From Burkholderia sp. 9120 (GTDB taxonomy: Bacteria; Pseudomonadota; Gammaproteobacteria; Burkholderiales; Burkholderiaceae): DNA of 64,000 nt. Both the position numbers and the translations under genes were made by a program. Positions 35,842-45,674 of this stretch are shown piece after piece. Location: the NCBI RefSeq assembly GCF_000745015.1, contig NZ_JQNA01000001.1, forward strand, positions 1-64,000, given 5' to 3'. Under the pieces are notes generated by a model that ran no database searches, was not told the DNA's origin, and saw only the letters and a list, made by a program, of their open reading frames with translations. Positions within the stretch are counted from its first letter, which is position 1. Each line of letters opens with the position of its first letter.

Positions 35842-38247
35842 TCAACGCCCTCGCGCCGCCGCCACGACCGCCTGCCCAAGCGATAAGCCACCGTCGTTAG
35901 CCGGCATCTGCCGATGCGTGAGCACCCGAAACCCGGCCGCGTCGAGGCGCGTCACGACCTGCTCGAACAGCACGCGATTCTGGAACACGCCGCCTGACAG
36001 CGCGACGCTGCGGGTATCCGCGGGACCGCTCAGCAGATCGGCCAGACCTTCCACCATCCGTTCGATCGCGATGGCAAGACCCTTGTGAAAACGTACCGCG
36101 ATCAGCGGCGCCGGCACGCCGCGCAGCAGATCGTCGAGCAGCGCTTCCCACATGGAGCGCGGCTCGATGCAGCGCAAACCGTCCGGCGCGGTGCTGACGA
36201 TTTCGAACGGGTACGCATGAGCGTCGCTGTCGTCGCGCAGCGCGCGCGGATCGACCAGCGCCTCCAGTTCGATCGCGGCCTGACCTTCGTAAAGCACGCG
36301 CTCGCGACAGATCCCCACGGTAGCCGCCACAGCGTCGAACAGGCGCCCCGCGGAACTCGATGGCGGGCTGTTCACGCGCTGCGCGATCATCGTATCGAGC
36401 GCGGCGCGGGGACGGCGGCTCAGGAACCGCACGATATCGAGGCCGCCGTATTGCCGTGTCAGACCTTGCCAGTCGAAGGCCGCGCGCAACTGCGCGTACG
36501 CGTTGCGCCACGGCTCGTCGATCGCGCGCGTGCCGCCCGGCATCGCCACCGGTTTGAGGCGGCCGAGGCGCGTGTAGCCGCGGTAATCCGCCAGCATGAA
36601 TTCGCCGCCCCACAACGTGCCGTCGTCGCCGTAACCGAGACCGTCGAGCGCGACGCCGAGCATCGGCAACGCGTCGAACGGCACGCCGTTTTCGGCCATA
36701 CAGGCCACCAGATGCGCGTGATGATGCTGCACCTCGACCACCGGAACCTGCATGGCTTGCGCGAGCTCGTAGCCGATCTTGCGCGACAGGTACTCGGGGT
36801 GAGAATCGAGCGCGATGACTTCCGGCTCATGGTCGAACAGGCGCAGATACTGGGCGATCGCGCGGCGATAGTCCGCATACGTCAACGCGTCGGCCAGATC
36901 GCCGAGATGATGCGAGACGATCGCCTGCGTGTCGCGCGCCACGCAGAAGGTGTTCTTCAGTTCGCCGCCCATCGCCAGCACGGCGGGCATGTCGGCGAAA
37001 CCTTCGGGCAAGAGCAGCGGCGTGGGCGCGTAGCCGCGCGCGCGGCGCACCATGCGCGGCGTCCCCTGCACCACCCGCGCGACCGAATCGTCGACCCGTC
37101 TGGCGATGTCGCGATCATGCATCAGAAAGACATCGGCGATACGGCCGAGACGCGCGCGTGCATTGGCATTGTCGACACAGGGCGGCTCGTCGCTGGTGTT
37201 GCCGCTCGTCACCACCAGCGCGCCCTCGAGCGATTCCATCAGCAAACGGTGCAGCGGCGTGGACGGCAGCATGAAGCCGAGCGTGCCGACACCCGGCGCG
37301 ACGCTCGCCGCAACGCATTCGGGGCCATTGGCGCGCAGGATCACGATCGGGCCAGCGGCATTCGCCAGCAGTTCGCGTTCGGTCTGGTTGAGCGTGCAAT
37401 AGCGGCGCACGGCTTGCAGGTCGCGCGCCATCAGCGCGAACGGTTTGCGCTCGCGGCGTTTGAGGCGCCGCAAACGTGCGACGGCGACTTCGTCGGCGGC
37501 GTCGCAGGCCAGTTGAAACCCGCCTAACCCTTTGATCGCGACGATCGAGCCGTGCCGCAGCAGCAGACTGGCCGCGCGGCACGGATCGTCGCCTTCGACG
37601 CGGCGGCCGCCGTCGCGCGTTTCCAGCCAGACGCGCGGACCGCACGCCGGGCAGGCCACCGGCTGCGCGTGAAAGCGTCGGTCGGCGGGATCGTCGTATT
37701 CCGCGCGGCACGCGTCGCACATCGCGAATGCGGCCATCGTGGTGTTGGCGCGATCGTACGGAATGGCCTGCACGATCGACAGACGCGGCCCGCAATGCGT
37801 GCAGTTGGTGAACGGATAACGGTAGCGGCGGTTGGCCGGGTCCGCGATATCCGCCGCGCAGTCGGCGCACACCACCGCGTCCGGCGTCACGCCGGTGTGA
37901 ACCGGACCACCCTCGCTCGGCACGATCCGGAAGTCGCTCGCCTCGGCCGCCTCGTTCAGTTGATGCCGCTCGATCGCGTCGATACGCGCAAGCGGCGGGC
38001 ACTCGGTGCTCAGACTTTCGATGAACCGCTGCAGCGTCCACGCGTCGCCCCACGCGTGAATCAGCACGCCGTCGCTGTCGTTGCGCACGTCGCCGACCAC
38101 GCCGCAAGCGTGCGCGATCCGCCACACGGTAGGCCGGAAGCCGACGCCCTGCACCAGCCCGCGCACGCGGATTTCTTCCCCCGGCGGCCCGCTCAACGGC
38201 GGAAGCTGGGTTGAACTGGGTCCAGCAGGCTGTGCATGTGTGCTCAT
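35842..38247 (-). CDS. hypF: Carbamoyltransferase HypF
   Basis: An 801-aa protein making the carbamoyl-AMP precursor of the CN ligands. Domains in order: acylphosphatase (VRGLVQGVGFRPTVWR near residue 30), two zinc-finger pairs (CADC/CTHCG and CDAC/CPACG, about 125-205), a YrdC-like domain, and a Kae1-like carbamoyltransferase with the metal motif HHHAHL. The ATG at 38247 has the ribosome site GGAGG at 5 nt; a GTG at 38253 is the alternative. First of the hyp genes. Confidence 0.95.
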   Translation of the reverse strand: MSTHAQPAGPSSTQLPPLSGPPGEEIRVRGLVQGVGFRPTVWRIAHACGVVGDVRNDSDGVLIHAWGDAWTLQRFIESLSTECPPLARIDAIERHQLNEAAEASDFRIVPSEGGPVHTGVTPDAVVCADCAADIADPANRRYRYPFTNCTHCGPRLSIVQAIPYDRANTTMAAFAMCDACRAEYDDPADRRFHAQPVACPACGPRVWLETRDGGRRVEGDDPCRAASLLLRHGSIVAIKGLGGFQLACDAADEVAVARLRRLKRRERKPFALMARDLQAVRRYCTLNQTERELLANAAGPIVILRANGPECVAASVAPGVGTLGFMLPSTPLHRLLMESLEGALVVTSGNTSDEPPCVDNANARARLGRIADVFLMHDRDIARRVDDSVARVVQGTPRMVRRARGYAPTPLLLPEGFADMPAVLAMGGELKNTFCVARDTQAIVSHHLGDLADALTYADYRRAIAQYLRLFDHEPEVIALDSHPEYLSRKIGYELAQAMQVPVVEVQHHHAHLVACMAENGVPFDALPMLGVALDGLGYGDDGTLWGGEFMLADYRGYTRLGRLKPVAMPGGTRAIDEPWRNAYAQLRAAFDWQGLTRQYGGLDIVRFLSRRPRAALDTMIAQRVNSPPSSSAGRLFDAVAATVGICRERVLYEGQAAIELEALVDPRALRDDSDAHAYPFEIVSTAPDGLRCIEPRSMWEALLDDLLRGVPAPLIAVRFHKGLAIAIERMVEGLADLLSGPADTRSVALSGGVFQNRVLFEQVVTRLDAAGFRVLTHRQMPANDGGLSLGQAVVAAARGR

Positions 38248-38271
38248 CGCCACCTCCCCGGCAGCTATCGT

Positions 38272-38373
38272 CTACATGTTGCGGATGCGGATATAGCGCT
38301 TGATGTCCTTCATATTCGCCAGCACGCCGACCACCAACGCCGGCAACAACAGGTATTTCAGCAAGCCTTTCAT
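38272..38373 (-). CDS. 33-aa single-helix membrane peptide of the hydrogenase locus
   Basis: An ATG frame of 33 codons with ribosome site GGGAG 6 nt before it. The product has a short basic start (MKGLLKY), a hydrophobic helix LLLPALVVGVLA and a charged end DIKRYIRIRNM. It lies between the protease and hypF on the operon strand. I recall similarly sized peptides ending in a D-I-x-R-Y-x-R-I-R-x-M pattern (annotated as DUF6893 small proteins); that match is from memory. It may be a membrane tether or small partner for the cytoplasmic hydrogenase. Confidence 0.7.
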   Translation of the reverse strand: MKGLLKYLLLPALVVGVLANMKDIKRYIRIRNM

Positions 38374-38421
38374 GACGTCTCCCACTCCGGTTACTTCAGC
38401 GCCTGTTCACTGGCGTATTCA

Positions 38422-39000
38422 TCAGCTCGCAAGCGCTGCGTGTCGCTCCAATCTCGCCATCACGAGCCGTACCACCGCTTCCGCCGCGGGCTCGACTGCT
38501 TGCGCTACCGCGTGACTCAAACCCATACGCCCCTGCTCTCCGTTTTCGCAGCCGAAGTCCTGCGGCTCGCAACCGAGCACGACGATGTCCTCGCAGCCGC
38601 CGCCCAGCATCCGCACCGTTTGCAGCACCTTGACCGGGTCCATCTCATGCGGCGACATCAGCACAGGCGTTGCATACGGATCGCCAACGCCGCCAACGCC
38701 GCCACCGCTTACGCCGCTTACGCCGCCACGGTCTGCTTCGGACGGCTCGATCACGTACAGCGTGCCGGGCGCGCCGCCGCGCTGCGTCGCGTCGATCAGG
38801 ATCGCGCTGTCCACGCCGTCGAGCAGCGCATAGCAAAGATCGATGCCGCGAATGCCGAAATCCACGACGCTCACGTCGCTCGCGAGCGTCGGCCATTCGC
38901 CCGCGTCCAATCGCTCCCGCAGACGCCGCACGACTTCGACGCCAAAGCCGTCGTCGCCGAGAAACACGTTGCCGATGCCGGCCACCAGAATCGCGCTCAT
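38422..39000 (-). CDS. Hydrogenase maturation protease (HyaD/HupD family)
   Basis: A 192-aa endopeptidase that cuts the C-terminal tail of the large subunit after nickel insertion. Metal ligands are visible: Glu in GDDGFGVEV, Asp in LIDATQRGG and His in MSPHEMD. The sequence between them carries a Gly/Val/Ser-rich insert (GGVSGVSGGGVGGVG) encoded by 9-bp repeats at about 38684-38735. It overlaps the upstream 504-aa gene by 4 nt. The expected target is the His579 cleavage site of the large subunit. Confidence 0.93.
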   Translation of the reverse strand: MSAILVAGIGNVFLGDDGFGVEVVRRLRERLDAGEWPTLASDVSVVDFGIRGIDLCYALLDGVDSAILIDATQRGGAPGTLYVIEPSEADRGGVSGVSGGGVGGVGDPYATPVLMSPHEMDPVKVLQTVRMLGGGCEDIVVLGCEPQDFGCENGEQGRMGLSHAVAQAVEPAAEAVVRLVMARLERHAALAS

Positions 39001-40511
39001 GCGAGACCTCGCCGGCCGTTGGAGGTGGGTTTCTGCAGCTTCAGCGGCTTCAGCGACTTCAGCGACTTCAGCGACTTCAGCGACTTAAGCGACTTGAGCG
39101 GCTTCACGGTCTTCACCGGCGTCAGCGGCTCGATCTCGTCCGGGCCGAAAAAGAAGCGATGCCCCGGCATGCGTTGCATGCCGAAGTCCTTACCGGGATC
39201 GTCGTCGATCGTGACCGCCACATGCACGTGATCGTCGAAATCGCGTTCGATCGATTCGATCGTCGCGACCATGCCGCTCAGCGCGATATCGAAGATGTCG
39301 GCACGGCCACGCGGCCGCAGGCGCACCTGATCGCCGATGCGAATCTCCACGCCCGCCACCCGCACGCAGGCAAGATGCGGCCGCGCGTCGAGTTCGGCCC
39401 ACGGCGAGACCGGCAGCGCGGCATCTTGCGGTGCCGTGAAAACCGGCACGCTCACGCTCGCGGCGTCGAACGAGCGCACCTGGCGAACCTGACGCAGCGT
39501 GCCGTGCAGCTTCTGCATCTGCTCGGCGCCGAGGCCTTCGGTGCGCGTCAGCAACGCGCGCGCGCGTTCGTCGGTCGCGATCATTTCGCGCTTTTCGTCA
39601 TCCGTCATGGTCAGAATGCGCAGCGTGAGAATCTCGTCGATCTCGGTCGCGTCGAACAGATCGCCGGCGCTTTCCGGCGCGATCTGCGGGAAGTCGTAGA
39701 GGATGATCGGCGACGCGAGCATCGTGTCGGGCTGCTGCTCGTCGCCCACCAGCACCGGCCACACGCCGATATTGCGGCACGCGGCGGAGCACGCCGCCAA
39801 CTCGTCCGGCGGATCGATCGACGAGAGCCACGTACCGCCGTCGACCGTGAGCACGGTGTGGCAGGACACCAGCGCGTACAACGACGCGGCATCGCGCGTC
39901 AGGTCGCGGGCGCGGTCGAGCGGCGTTTCGTTGACGATGCGCGTCTTTAATCGGTAAACCCCGGCGCTCACGCTGGCCGCGCTCAGTTCGACCCGCCCTT
40001 GCAGCGCCGCGCGGGTGCGACGCAATGCGCCGCACAAGGTCCCCTGGGAGTCCGCGAGCGGTTCGAGATCGCAGGCGGCGTCGAACGAAAAAGCGATCTC
40101 TGTTGGGGCTTTCAGCAAGTCGCCGAGCACCAGCACCGGCAAGGCGATGTGACGCTCGGCCGCTTCCTGCCACGGCGTATAGCGGCGCTCGCCGATATCG
40201 AGCACGGGCACCGTGCGCCACGTGGGTTCGCCCGATTCCGGCCGCACCGCCGTGTTCTCCGCTTCCAGCACCGTACGGTCGATCACCTGCAGAAAACCGG
40301 GGCGCACCGCCACGCGGGTGTGCTCGCCGCCGCGCAGCAGGCACTCGCTCTGCGTCACCCACGGATCGCTGCCGGACGCCTCCGCATAGGCGCGCGGATA
40401 CACGCCGCCGAAGGTCCAGCGCTGCCGGTTCTTCACCGAAGTCGGCCGGTACGGATACAGCAGGTAGCCTTCGTACAGCACCGCCTGAACGACACTCTCG
40501 ACCACGTTCAC
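38997..40511 (-). CDS. Unrecognised 504-aa protein of the hydrogenase locus
   Basis: Starts at a GTG (40511) that overlaps the previous stop by 4 nt and stops over the protease start, so it is firmly part of the operon. No membrane helix, signal peptide or known motif was recognised. The N-terminus (AVLYEGYLLYPYRP) and a middle rich in WLSSIDPPDE, ILYDFPQIAPES and RILTMTDDEK look like a soluble globular protein. The C-terminal 38 residues are Lys/Leu/Ser repeats (KSL) from a 9-bp array. A role in assembly or electron coupling is inferred only from linkage. Confidence 0.85.
   Translation of the reverse strand: MNVVESVVQAVLYEGYLLYPYRPTSVKNRQRWTFGGVYPRAYAEASGSDPWVTQSECLLRGGEHTRVAVRPGFLQVIDRTVLEAENTAVRPESGEPTWRTVPVLDIGERRYTPWQEAAERHIALPVLVLGDLLKAPTEIAFSFDAACDLEPLADSQGTLCGALRRTRAALQGRVELSAASVSAGVYRLKTRIVNETPLDRARDLTRDAASLYALVSCHTVLTVDGGTWLSSIDPPDELAACSAACRNIGVWPVLVGDEQQPDTMLASPIILYDFPQIAPESAGDLFDATEIDEILTLRILTMTDDEKREMIATDERARALLTRTEGLGAEQMQKLHGTLRQVRQVRSFDAASVSVPVFTAPQDAALPVSPWAELDARPHLACVRVAGVEIRIGDQVRLRPRGRADIFDIALSGMVATIESIERDFDDHVHVAVTIDDDPGKDFGMQRMPGHRFFFGPDEIEPLTPVKTVKPLKSLKSLKSLKSLKSLKPLKLQKPTSNGRRGLA
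39042..39113. repeat. Eight 9-bp tandem repeats encoding (K-S-L)n
   Basis: Unit cagcgactt repeats four times exactly (39051-39086), flanked by one-base variants aagcgactt, gagcggctt and cagcggctt. All copies are in frame in the 504-aa gene and give a cationic Lys-Ser-Leu tail. Copy number changes would not shift the frame. Confidence 0.85.
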
Positions 40512-41179
40512 GATAGGTCCTCCTCGAGGCCGTCGAGCAGGCTCGCCACCGCCTGATCCCAACTCGTGAGACCGCGCCGGGTCCTGAAACGCGCGAGGCG
40601 GTCGAACACATCCCGGTGCAGGGACAACCATGCGCCGTTCGGGTAGTAACGGCTCATCATGTCGCGCCACAACGCCACCGGCATACGGAACGCCGCGTCC
40701 TTGTGCCACGGAATCGGCGCGGCCTGCAACGCGCCGTCGGCTTCGCGGTAGAACACGGTGCCGCTGAATTGCAGGAGCAACGGAATCTCGCCGTCCTCCA
40801 GTCCATAGAAATATTTGCTGGCGGCGACGTTGAAGTCGTAGCTGCACGGCACGGGTAGATCGACCGTGCATGCGCCAGTGAACGGCGGCACGACCACGGA
40901 CGTATGCGTCCACAGCAGCGTGCGCAAGGTATCGCCCCAGCGCGGCGGCGCGCCGAACAGGTCTTCGAGTCCGTACTGCTCGGCCGGCGTGTAGCGGCGC
41001 CGGGTGGCTTCGATCTGGATCTGGCATTGCAGCGTGATGCTGGCGACGGCTTCGTGCGCGGACTTGGCGCTCGCCGTGTGCGACGACGTATCGGCAATCC
41101 GCAGCCTGAACATGATGAGCGGCGCCGCGGCGAACGGCGCCACCTCGGCGGACTCGACCGTGAACCCGAGATCAGGCAT
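40508..41179 (-). CDS. DUF6084-like protein of the hydrogenase locus
   Basis: A 223-aa soluble protein starting MPDLGFTVESAEV. Features are IQIEATRRRYTPAEQYGLEDLFG, LRTLLWTHTSVVVPPF and DFNVAASKYFYGL, which I associate with the DUF6084 family found beside actinobacterial-type hydrogenases (recalled, not searched). No cysteine motif or membrane helix. It overlaps the DUF5947-like gene by 8 nt and the 504-aa gene by 4 nt. Function unknown; likely needed for hydrogenase assembly or coupling. Confidence 0.8.
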   Translation of the reverse strand: MPDLGFTVESAEVAPFAAAPLIMFRLRIADTSSHTASAKSAHEAVASITLQCQIQIEATRRRYTPAEQYGLEDLFGAPPRWGDTLRTLLWTHTSVVVPPFTGACTVDLPVPCSYDFNVAASKYFYGLEDGEIPLLLQFSGTVFYREADGALQAAPIPWHKDAAFRMPVALWRDMMSRYYPNGAWLSLHRDVFDRLARFRTRRGLTSWDQAVASLLDGLEEDLS

Positions 41180-41813
41180 GGAGCAAGCCCTCCGGTACGC
41201 GGCCATGGCTCTTTATCGCGGCAAAGAAACGATGAATCGCGTCCCACGCCTGGCGACCGCCCGACACGCCGCGCCAGCGCGCGCGAATCACGCCGGTCAG
41301 CGCGTAACACTGGTCGATCGGCACACGGAAGTACTCGCGCGCGCCTTCGCTGCGATTCACCAGCAGCGCTTCGACGTCGGGCTCCAGTTGCGCGAGCAAC
41401 GGATTGTCGGCAACGAGTTCGTCCCATGCATCTAGTCGCAGCAGCGATTGCGTGCCGCCGGCCGGTCCCGGATACAGCGCTACGACGCGTTGCGCCGAAC
41501 TGTCGTGAAAGAAGAACGCAATGTCGATCGGAATCGCCAGCGCGCCCCACTGTGCGTCGCTCATGCGAAAGCCCGTGAGCCATTGCGCGTCGCGCGGCAC
41601 CGGACGATAGCGCGTGTTCTGCTGATTGCCGAACAGCAGCGCGCACGCCCGGCAGCAACAATAAAGCTGCCGTTTGGCGGTTTCGAATAGATGCGGATGA
41701 TCGGCGAGCAACAACGCGCCGCATAGCTCGCACTGCACGTCGTCGGCACGGCGCACGAAACGCCGCAGGCCCGCGACCCAACCGTGCGTTGGCGATGCGG
41801 CGGCGGGTGTCAT
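41172..41813 (-). CDS. DUF5947-like cysteine-rich protein of the hydrogenase locus
   Basis: A 213-aa protein. Near residues 28-57 it has CELCG followed by YCCCRACALLFG, enough cysteines for a zinc or Fe-S site. The rest is soluble with PIDIAFFFHDS and FRVPIDQCYALTGVIR. I associate it with the DUF5947 family of group 1h hydrogenase operons (from memory). It overlaps the NifU-like gene by 4 nt. A rubredoxin-like electron carrier or a metal-binding assembly factor are both possible. Confidence 0.8.
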   Translation of the reverse strand: MTPAAASPTHGWVAGLRRFVRRADDVQCELCGALLLADHPHLFETAKRQLYCCCRACALLFGNQQNTRYRPVPRDAQWLTGFRMSDAQWGALAIPIDIAFFFHDSSAQRVVALYPGPAGGTQSLLRLDAWDELVADNPLLAQLEPDVEALLVNRSEGAREYFRVPIDQCYALTGVIRARWRGVSGGRQAWDAIHRFFAAIKSHGRVPEGLLHA

Positions 41814-42460
41814 GGCGCGCTGGCCTCGGTCCGGCGGGTTGGCTCGGGATGCACGGTGCGGTCGGCCTGCCCGCTGCGCTCGGTATGTTCGCTGGGCTCA
41901 GCATGTTCGCTGTGCTCGGAATGCTTCGGCACGAAACGCAACTCATGCACGTTGACGTCCTGCAAGCCTTCGATAGCGACGCGCATGGCCTCCGGCGCCG
42001 CTTCAAAAATGGCGCGCTCGATTTCCTGCTGCAATTCGCCGATGGAATTGTGCTTGCCCTGCAAACGTCCCGCCACGCGCACGCGCACCGCCTCTTCCGC
42101 CGCATCCAGCAAATCGATCTGAATGCCTTGCACGCCGAGCAACGGCCGTAATTTTTCGACTGCCCGCGACGCCCGCGTCGGCAGATCCCGCGGATGCAAA
42201 CCATGCAGCAACAGCAACGCCGAGACCCCGGCGTCGCGCTCGAACGCTTCGACCATCGCGTCGTCCACCACACCGGCCGCCGCGACGATTTCCATTAGCC
42301 GCGCGAGGCCGTTCGTATGCAGATCGAGCACCACCTGCAGCAATTCCTGAGCGCTCTCGCGCGCCTCACGGTCGTCGAGCGTTTCCAGCCTCGCGATCAG
42401 TTCGTCGATGCGCTGCTGCTGCGCGGCGACCGCGCGCTGATCGTCGAGCCGTGCGCTCAC
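41810..42460 (-). CDS. NifU-like domain protein lacking the cysteine pair
   Basis: A 216-aa protein from a GTG (42460) overlapping the large-subunit stop by 4 nt. The N-terminal half is helical (about residues 10-60 coiled). Residues about 95-170 match the NifU C-terminal fold (LRPLLGVQGIQIDLLDAAEE ... GELQQEIERAI). The CxxC that normally binds the Fe-S cluster is replaced by GKHNS, so cluster transfer as in NfuA is unlikely. The end is His/Glu/Ser-rich (HSEHSEHAEPSEHTE), a possible metal-binding tail. Probably a large-subunit-specific maturation factor. Confidence 0.75.
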   Translation of the reverse strand: MSARLDDQRAVAAQQQRIDELIARLETLDDREARESAQELLQVVLDLHTNGLARLMEIVAAAGVVDDAMVEAFERDAGVSALLLLHGLHPRDLPTRASRAVEKLRPLLGVQGIQIDLLDAAEEAVRVRVAGRLQGKHNSIGELQQEIERAIFEAAPEAMRVAIEGLQDVNVHELRFVPKHSEHSEHAEPSEHTERSGQADRTVHPEPTRRTEASAP

Positions 42461-44271
42461 TTGTGCGCTCCCTGCATCACGCCGAAGGTCGGCGAATGCG
42501 AGGTGTCGATCGTCTTGCCGTTGCCGACATACATGTGCACGCCGCACGGCAGGCACGGATCGAAGCTGCGCACCGCGCGCATGATGTCGATGCCCTTGAA
42601 CTTGTCGGGTCCGTTCTCTTCGAAGATCGGCGTGTTCTGCACCGCGTCCTCATAGGGCCCGGGCGTGCCGTAGATATCGCGCGGATTGGCGTTCCACGGG
42701 GTGGGCGGATACGGATGGTAGTTGGCGATCTTGCCGTCGCGAATCACGAGGTGATGCGAGAGCACGCCGCGCACCGCTTCATGAAAGCCGCAGCCGATAC
42801 CCTCTTCCGGCACGGTGAAATCGCTGAACGTGCGGGTCCGGCCCGCGTGCAATTCGGCGAGCGCCTGCTCGGCGAAATACAGCGCGGCCGCCGCCGCATA
42901 TGCCTGAAAATAGGTTCGCGCGCGATCGCGTTCGAGCGCATTGCTCCACTTCGGAATCTTCCATTCGAATTCGACTTCGGGCTTCAGCGCGGTTTTCGGC
43001 AAATAGATTTTCACGCTATGACCCGTCGCCTTGATATAGCCGATATCGACGAGCCCAGCCAACGCCGTCGCCCAAAGCCGCGCGATCGGACCGCCGCCGG
43101 TGTCGAGCGCGAGGTGGTCGCCAGTGCGTTTGTCGAGCCAGCGCGGCGACATGACCCACGTGTAGTTGCCGTCGAATTTGCGCTTCTGCGGATGCGGCAA
43201 TGTGGTCTGATTCCACGGATGCTTGCGGTCCACCGGATTGCCGAGCGGATCGTTCTTGACGAAGGTCTCTTCGTGATCCCAGTCGTCGTAGTACGAGCTG
43301 CCGAGCAGAATGCGAATGTTCAGGTTGATGTCGACCAGGTCCGTGGTCACCAGTTCGCCGTCCACCACCACGCCGGGCGTCACGAACATGCCGCGGCCCC
43401 ATTGCGTCATGGTGTTGTAGTTGTAGTCGCACACGTTCGGGTCCTGGAACGAACCCCAGCAACCGAGCAGCACGCGGCGCCGGCCCACTTCCTCGTAACC
43501 GGGCAGCGCTTCGTAGAAGAAGTCGAACAGATCGTCATGCAGCGGCACGACCTTCTTCATGAACTCCACGTACTTCATCAGCCGCGTGATGTAGTCCGTG
43601 AAGAGCTGAATGGTCGGCACCGTGCCCACGCCGCCGGGATAAAGCGTCGACGGGTGGACGTGGCGGCCTTCCATCAGGCAGAACATTTCGCGCGTATAGC
43701 GGCTCACCATCAGCGTTTCGCGGTAGAACTCGCCGGTGAACGGATTGAGCGCCGTCATGATGTCGGCAATAGTTTTATAACCGTGCTTGTCCGCATGCGG
43801 CGCGGGCGTTTTCTGCGCCTTGGCCCAGACACCCGGATTGGTTTCCTTGACCATCGTCTCGCAGAAGTCCACGCCCACCAGGTTGTCCTGGAAGATGTTG
43901 TGGTCGAACATATATTCGGCCGCTTCGCCGAGATTGACGATCCACTCGGCGATCGCGGGCGGCTTCACGCCGTAGGCCATGTTCTGCGCGTAGACCGAAC
44001 AGGTCGCGTGATTGTCGCCGCAGATTCCGCAGATGCGGCTCGTAATGAAATGCGCGTCGCGCGGGTCCTTGCCCTTCATGAAAATGCTATAGCCACGAAA
44101 GATCGACGACGTGCTGTAGCACTCCGCCACGCGGCGGTTCGCAAAATCGATCCTGGTGTAAATCCCCAGACTGCCGACGATCCGCGTAATCGGATCCCAG
44201 TTCATTTCGACCAGCTTGCCCGGCGCTGCCTGGGTGCTGTGGGTTGCTTCAGGTGCGGTGCTGACGGCCAT
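42457..44271 (-). CDS. hhyL: [NiFe]-hydrogenase large subunit, group 1h (actinobacterial type)
   Basis: A 604-aa catalytic subunit oxidising H2. Nickel-site cysteines are Cys81 and Cys84 in RICGICGDNH, and Cys573 and Cys576 in DPCLPCGVH. A 25-residue tail after His579 is the expected protease product. The start at 44271 has the ribosome site AGGGAG; the longer frame adds ten unlikely residues. Sequences such as SSIFRGYSIFMKGKDPRDAHF and its partner genes point to the high-affinity, O2-insensitive group also found in Ralstonia eutropha and actinobacteria. It lies 61 bp after the small subunit. Confidence 0.95.
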   Translation of the reverse strand: MAVSTAPEATHSTQAAPGKLVEMNWDPITRIVGSLGIYTRIDFANRRVAECYSTSSIFRGYSIFMKGKDPRDAHFITSRICGICGDNHATCSVYAQNMAYGVKPPAIAEWIVNLGEAAEYMFDHNIFQDNLVGVDFCETMVKETNPGVWAKAQKTPAPHADKHGYKTIADIMTALNPFTGEFYRETLMVSRYTREMFCLMEGRHVHPSTLYPGGVGTVPTIQLFTDYITRLMKYVEFMKKVVPLHDDLFDFFYEALPGYEEVGRRRVLLGCWGSFQDPNVCDYNYNTMTQWGRGMFVTPGVVVDGELVTTDLVDINLNIRILLGSSYYDDWDHEETFVKNDPLGNPVDRKHPWNQTTLPHPQKRKFDGNYTWVMSPRWLDKRTGDHLALDTGGGPIARLWATALAGLVDIGYIKATGHSVKIYLPKTALKPEVEFEWKIPKWSNALERDRARTYFQAYAAAAALYFAEQALAELHAGRTRTFSDFTVPEEGIGCGFHEAVRGVLSHHLVIRDGKIANYHPYPPTPWNANPRDIYGTPGPYEDAVQNTPIFEENGPDKFKGIDIMRAVRSFDPCLPCGVHMYVGNGKTIDTSHSPTFGVMQGAHK

Positions 44272-44332
44272 GACCTTCTCCCTGCTGACGGTGCGAACCA
44301 TGCTGGAATGCGGACGAGTCGCGAATGCCGCC

Positions 44333-45391
<1,059 letters not shown>

Positions 45392-45435
45392 GATGTGTCT
45401 CCACTGCGTTCACGTTCTTTTGGGCAAACAAAGAT

Positions 45436-45464
45436 ACGTGGCGAGTGCCGCACGGCAGTCACGT
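45436..45464. promoter_or_regulatory. Imperfect palindrome upstream of the hydrogenase operon
   Basis: ACGTG ... TGCCG-CA-CGGCA-GT-CACGT pairs outer and inner arms around a 2-bp centre, 45-73 bp before the small-subunit start. It could be an operator or a leader hairpin. The rest of 45392-45674 shows no gene and no clear promoter; a -24/-12 (TGGCAC-N5-TTGC) site was not found. Confidence 0.35.
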
Positions 45465-45674
45465 GTCCAGCAAGCGATCAGTCAAACTACCGCGTGGGAG
45501 CGGCTAAAAGATCGTTTTTGCTGCATGTTTTCGTTCGAATGGTGCTCACCGCAATGAGCCCGAAAAACCTTTTGAGTATAGGTCAGCGCTACCAAATAAC
45601 CCAGTTTTCGCAATGGATTCATGAAGGTGCGTGCGCCGTGAATCGCGAAGCGCGAATTGCGAATTGCGGCTCAC

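Noticed and set aside
36085..37527. 480-codon open frame antisense to hypF
   Set aside because: It is a GC-rich shadow of a gene with clear family motifs; its translation is Arg/His-rich without domain marks.
45392..45674. Sigma-54 promoter for the hydrogenase operon
   Set aside because: Other hydrogenase operons use one, but no TGGCAC-N5-TTGC pattern was found on the minus strand here.
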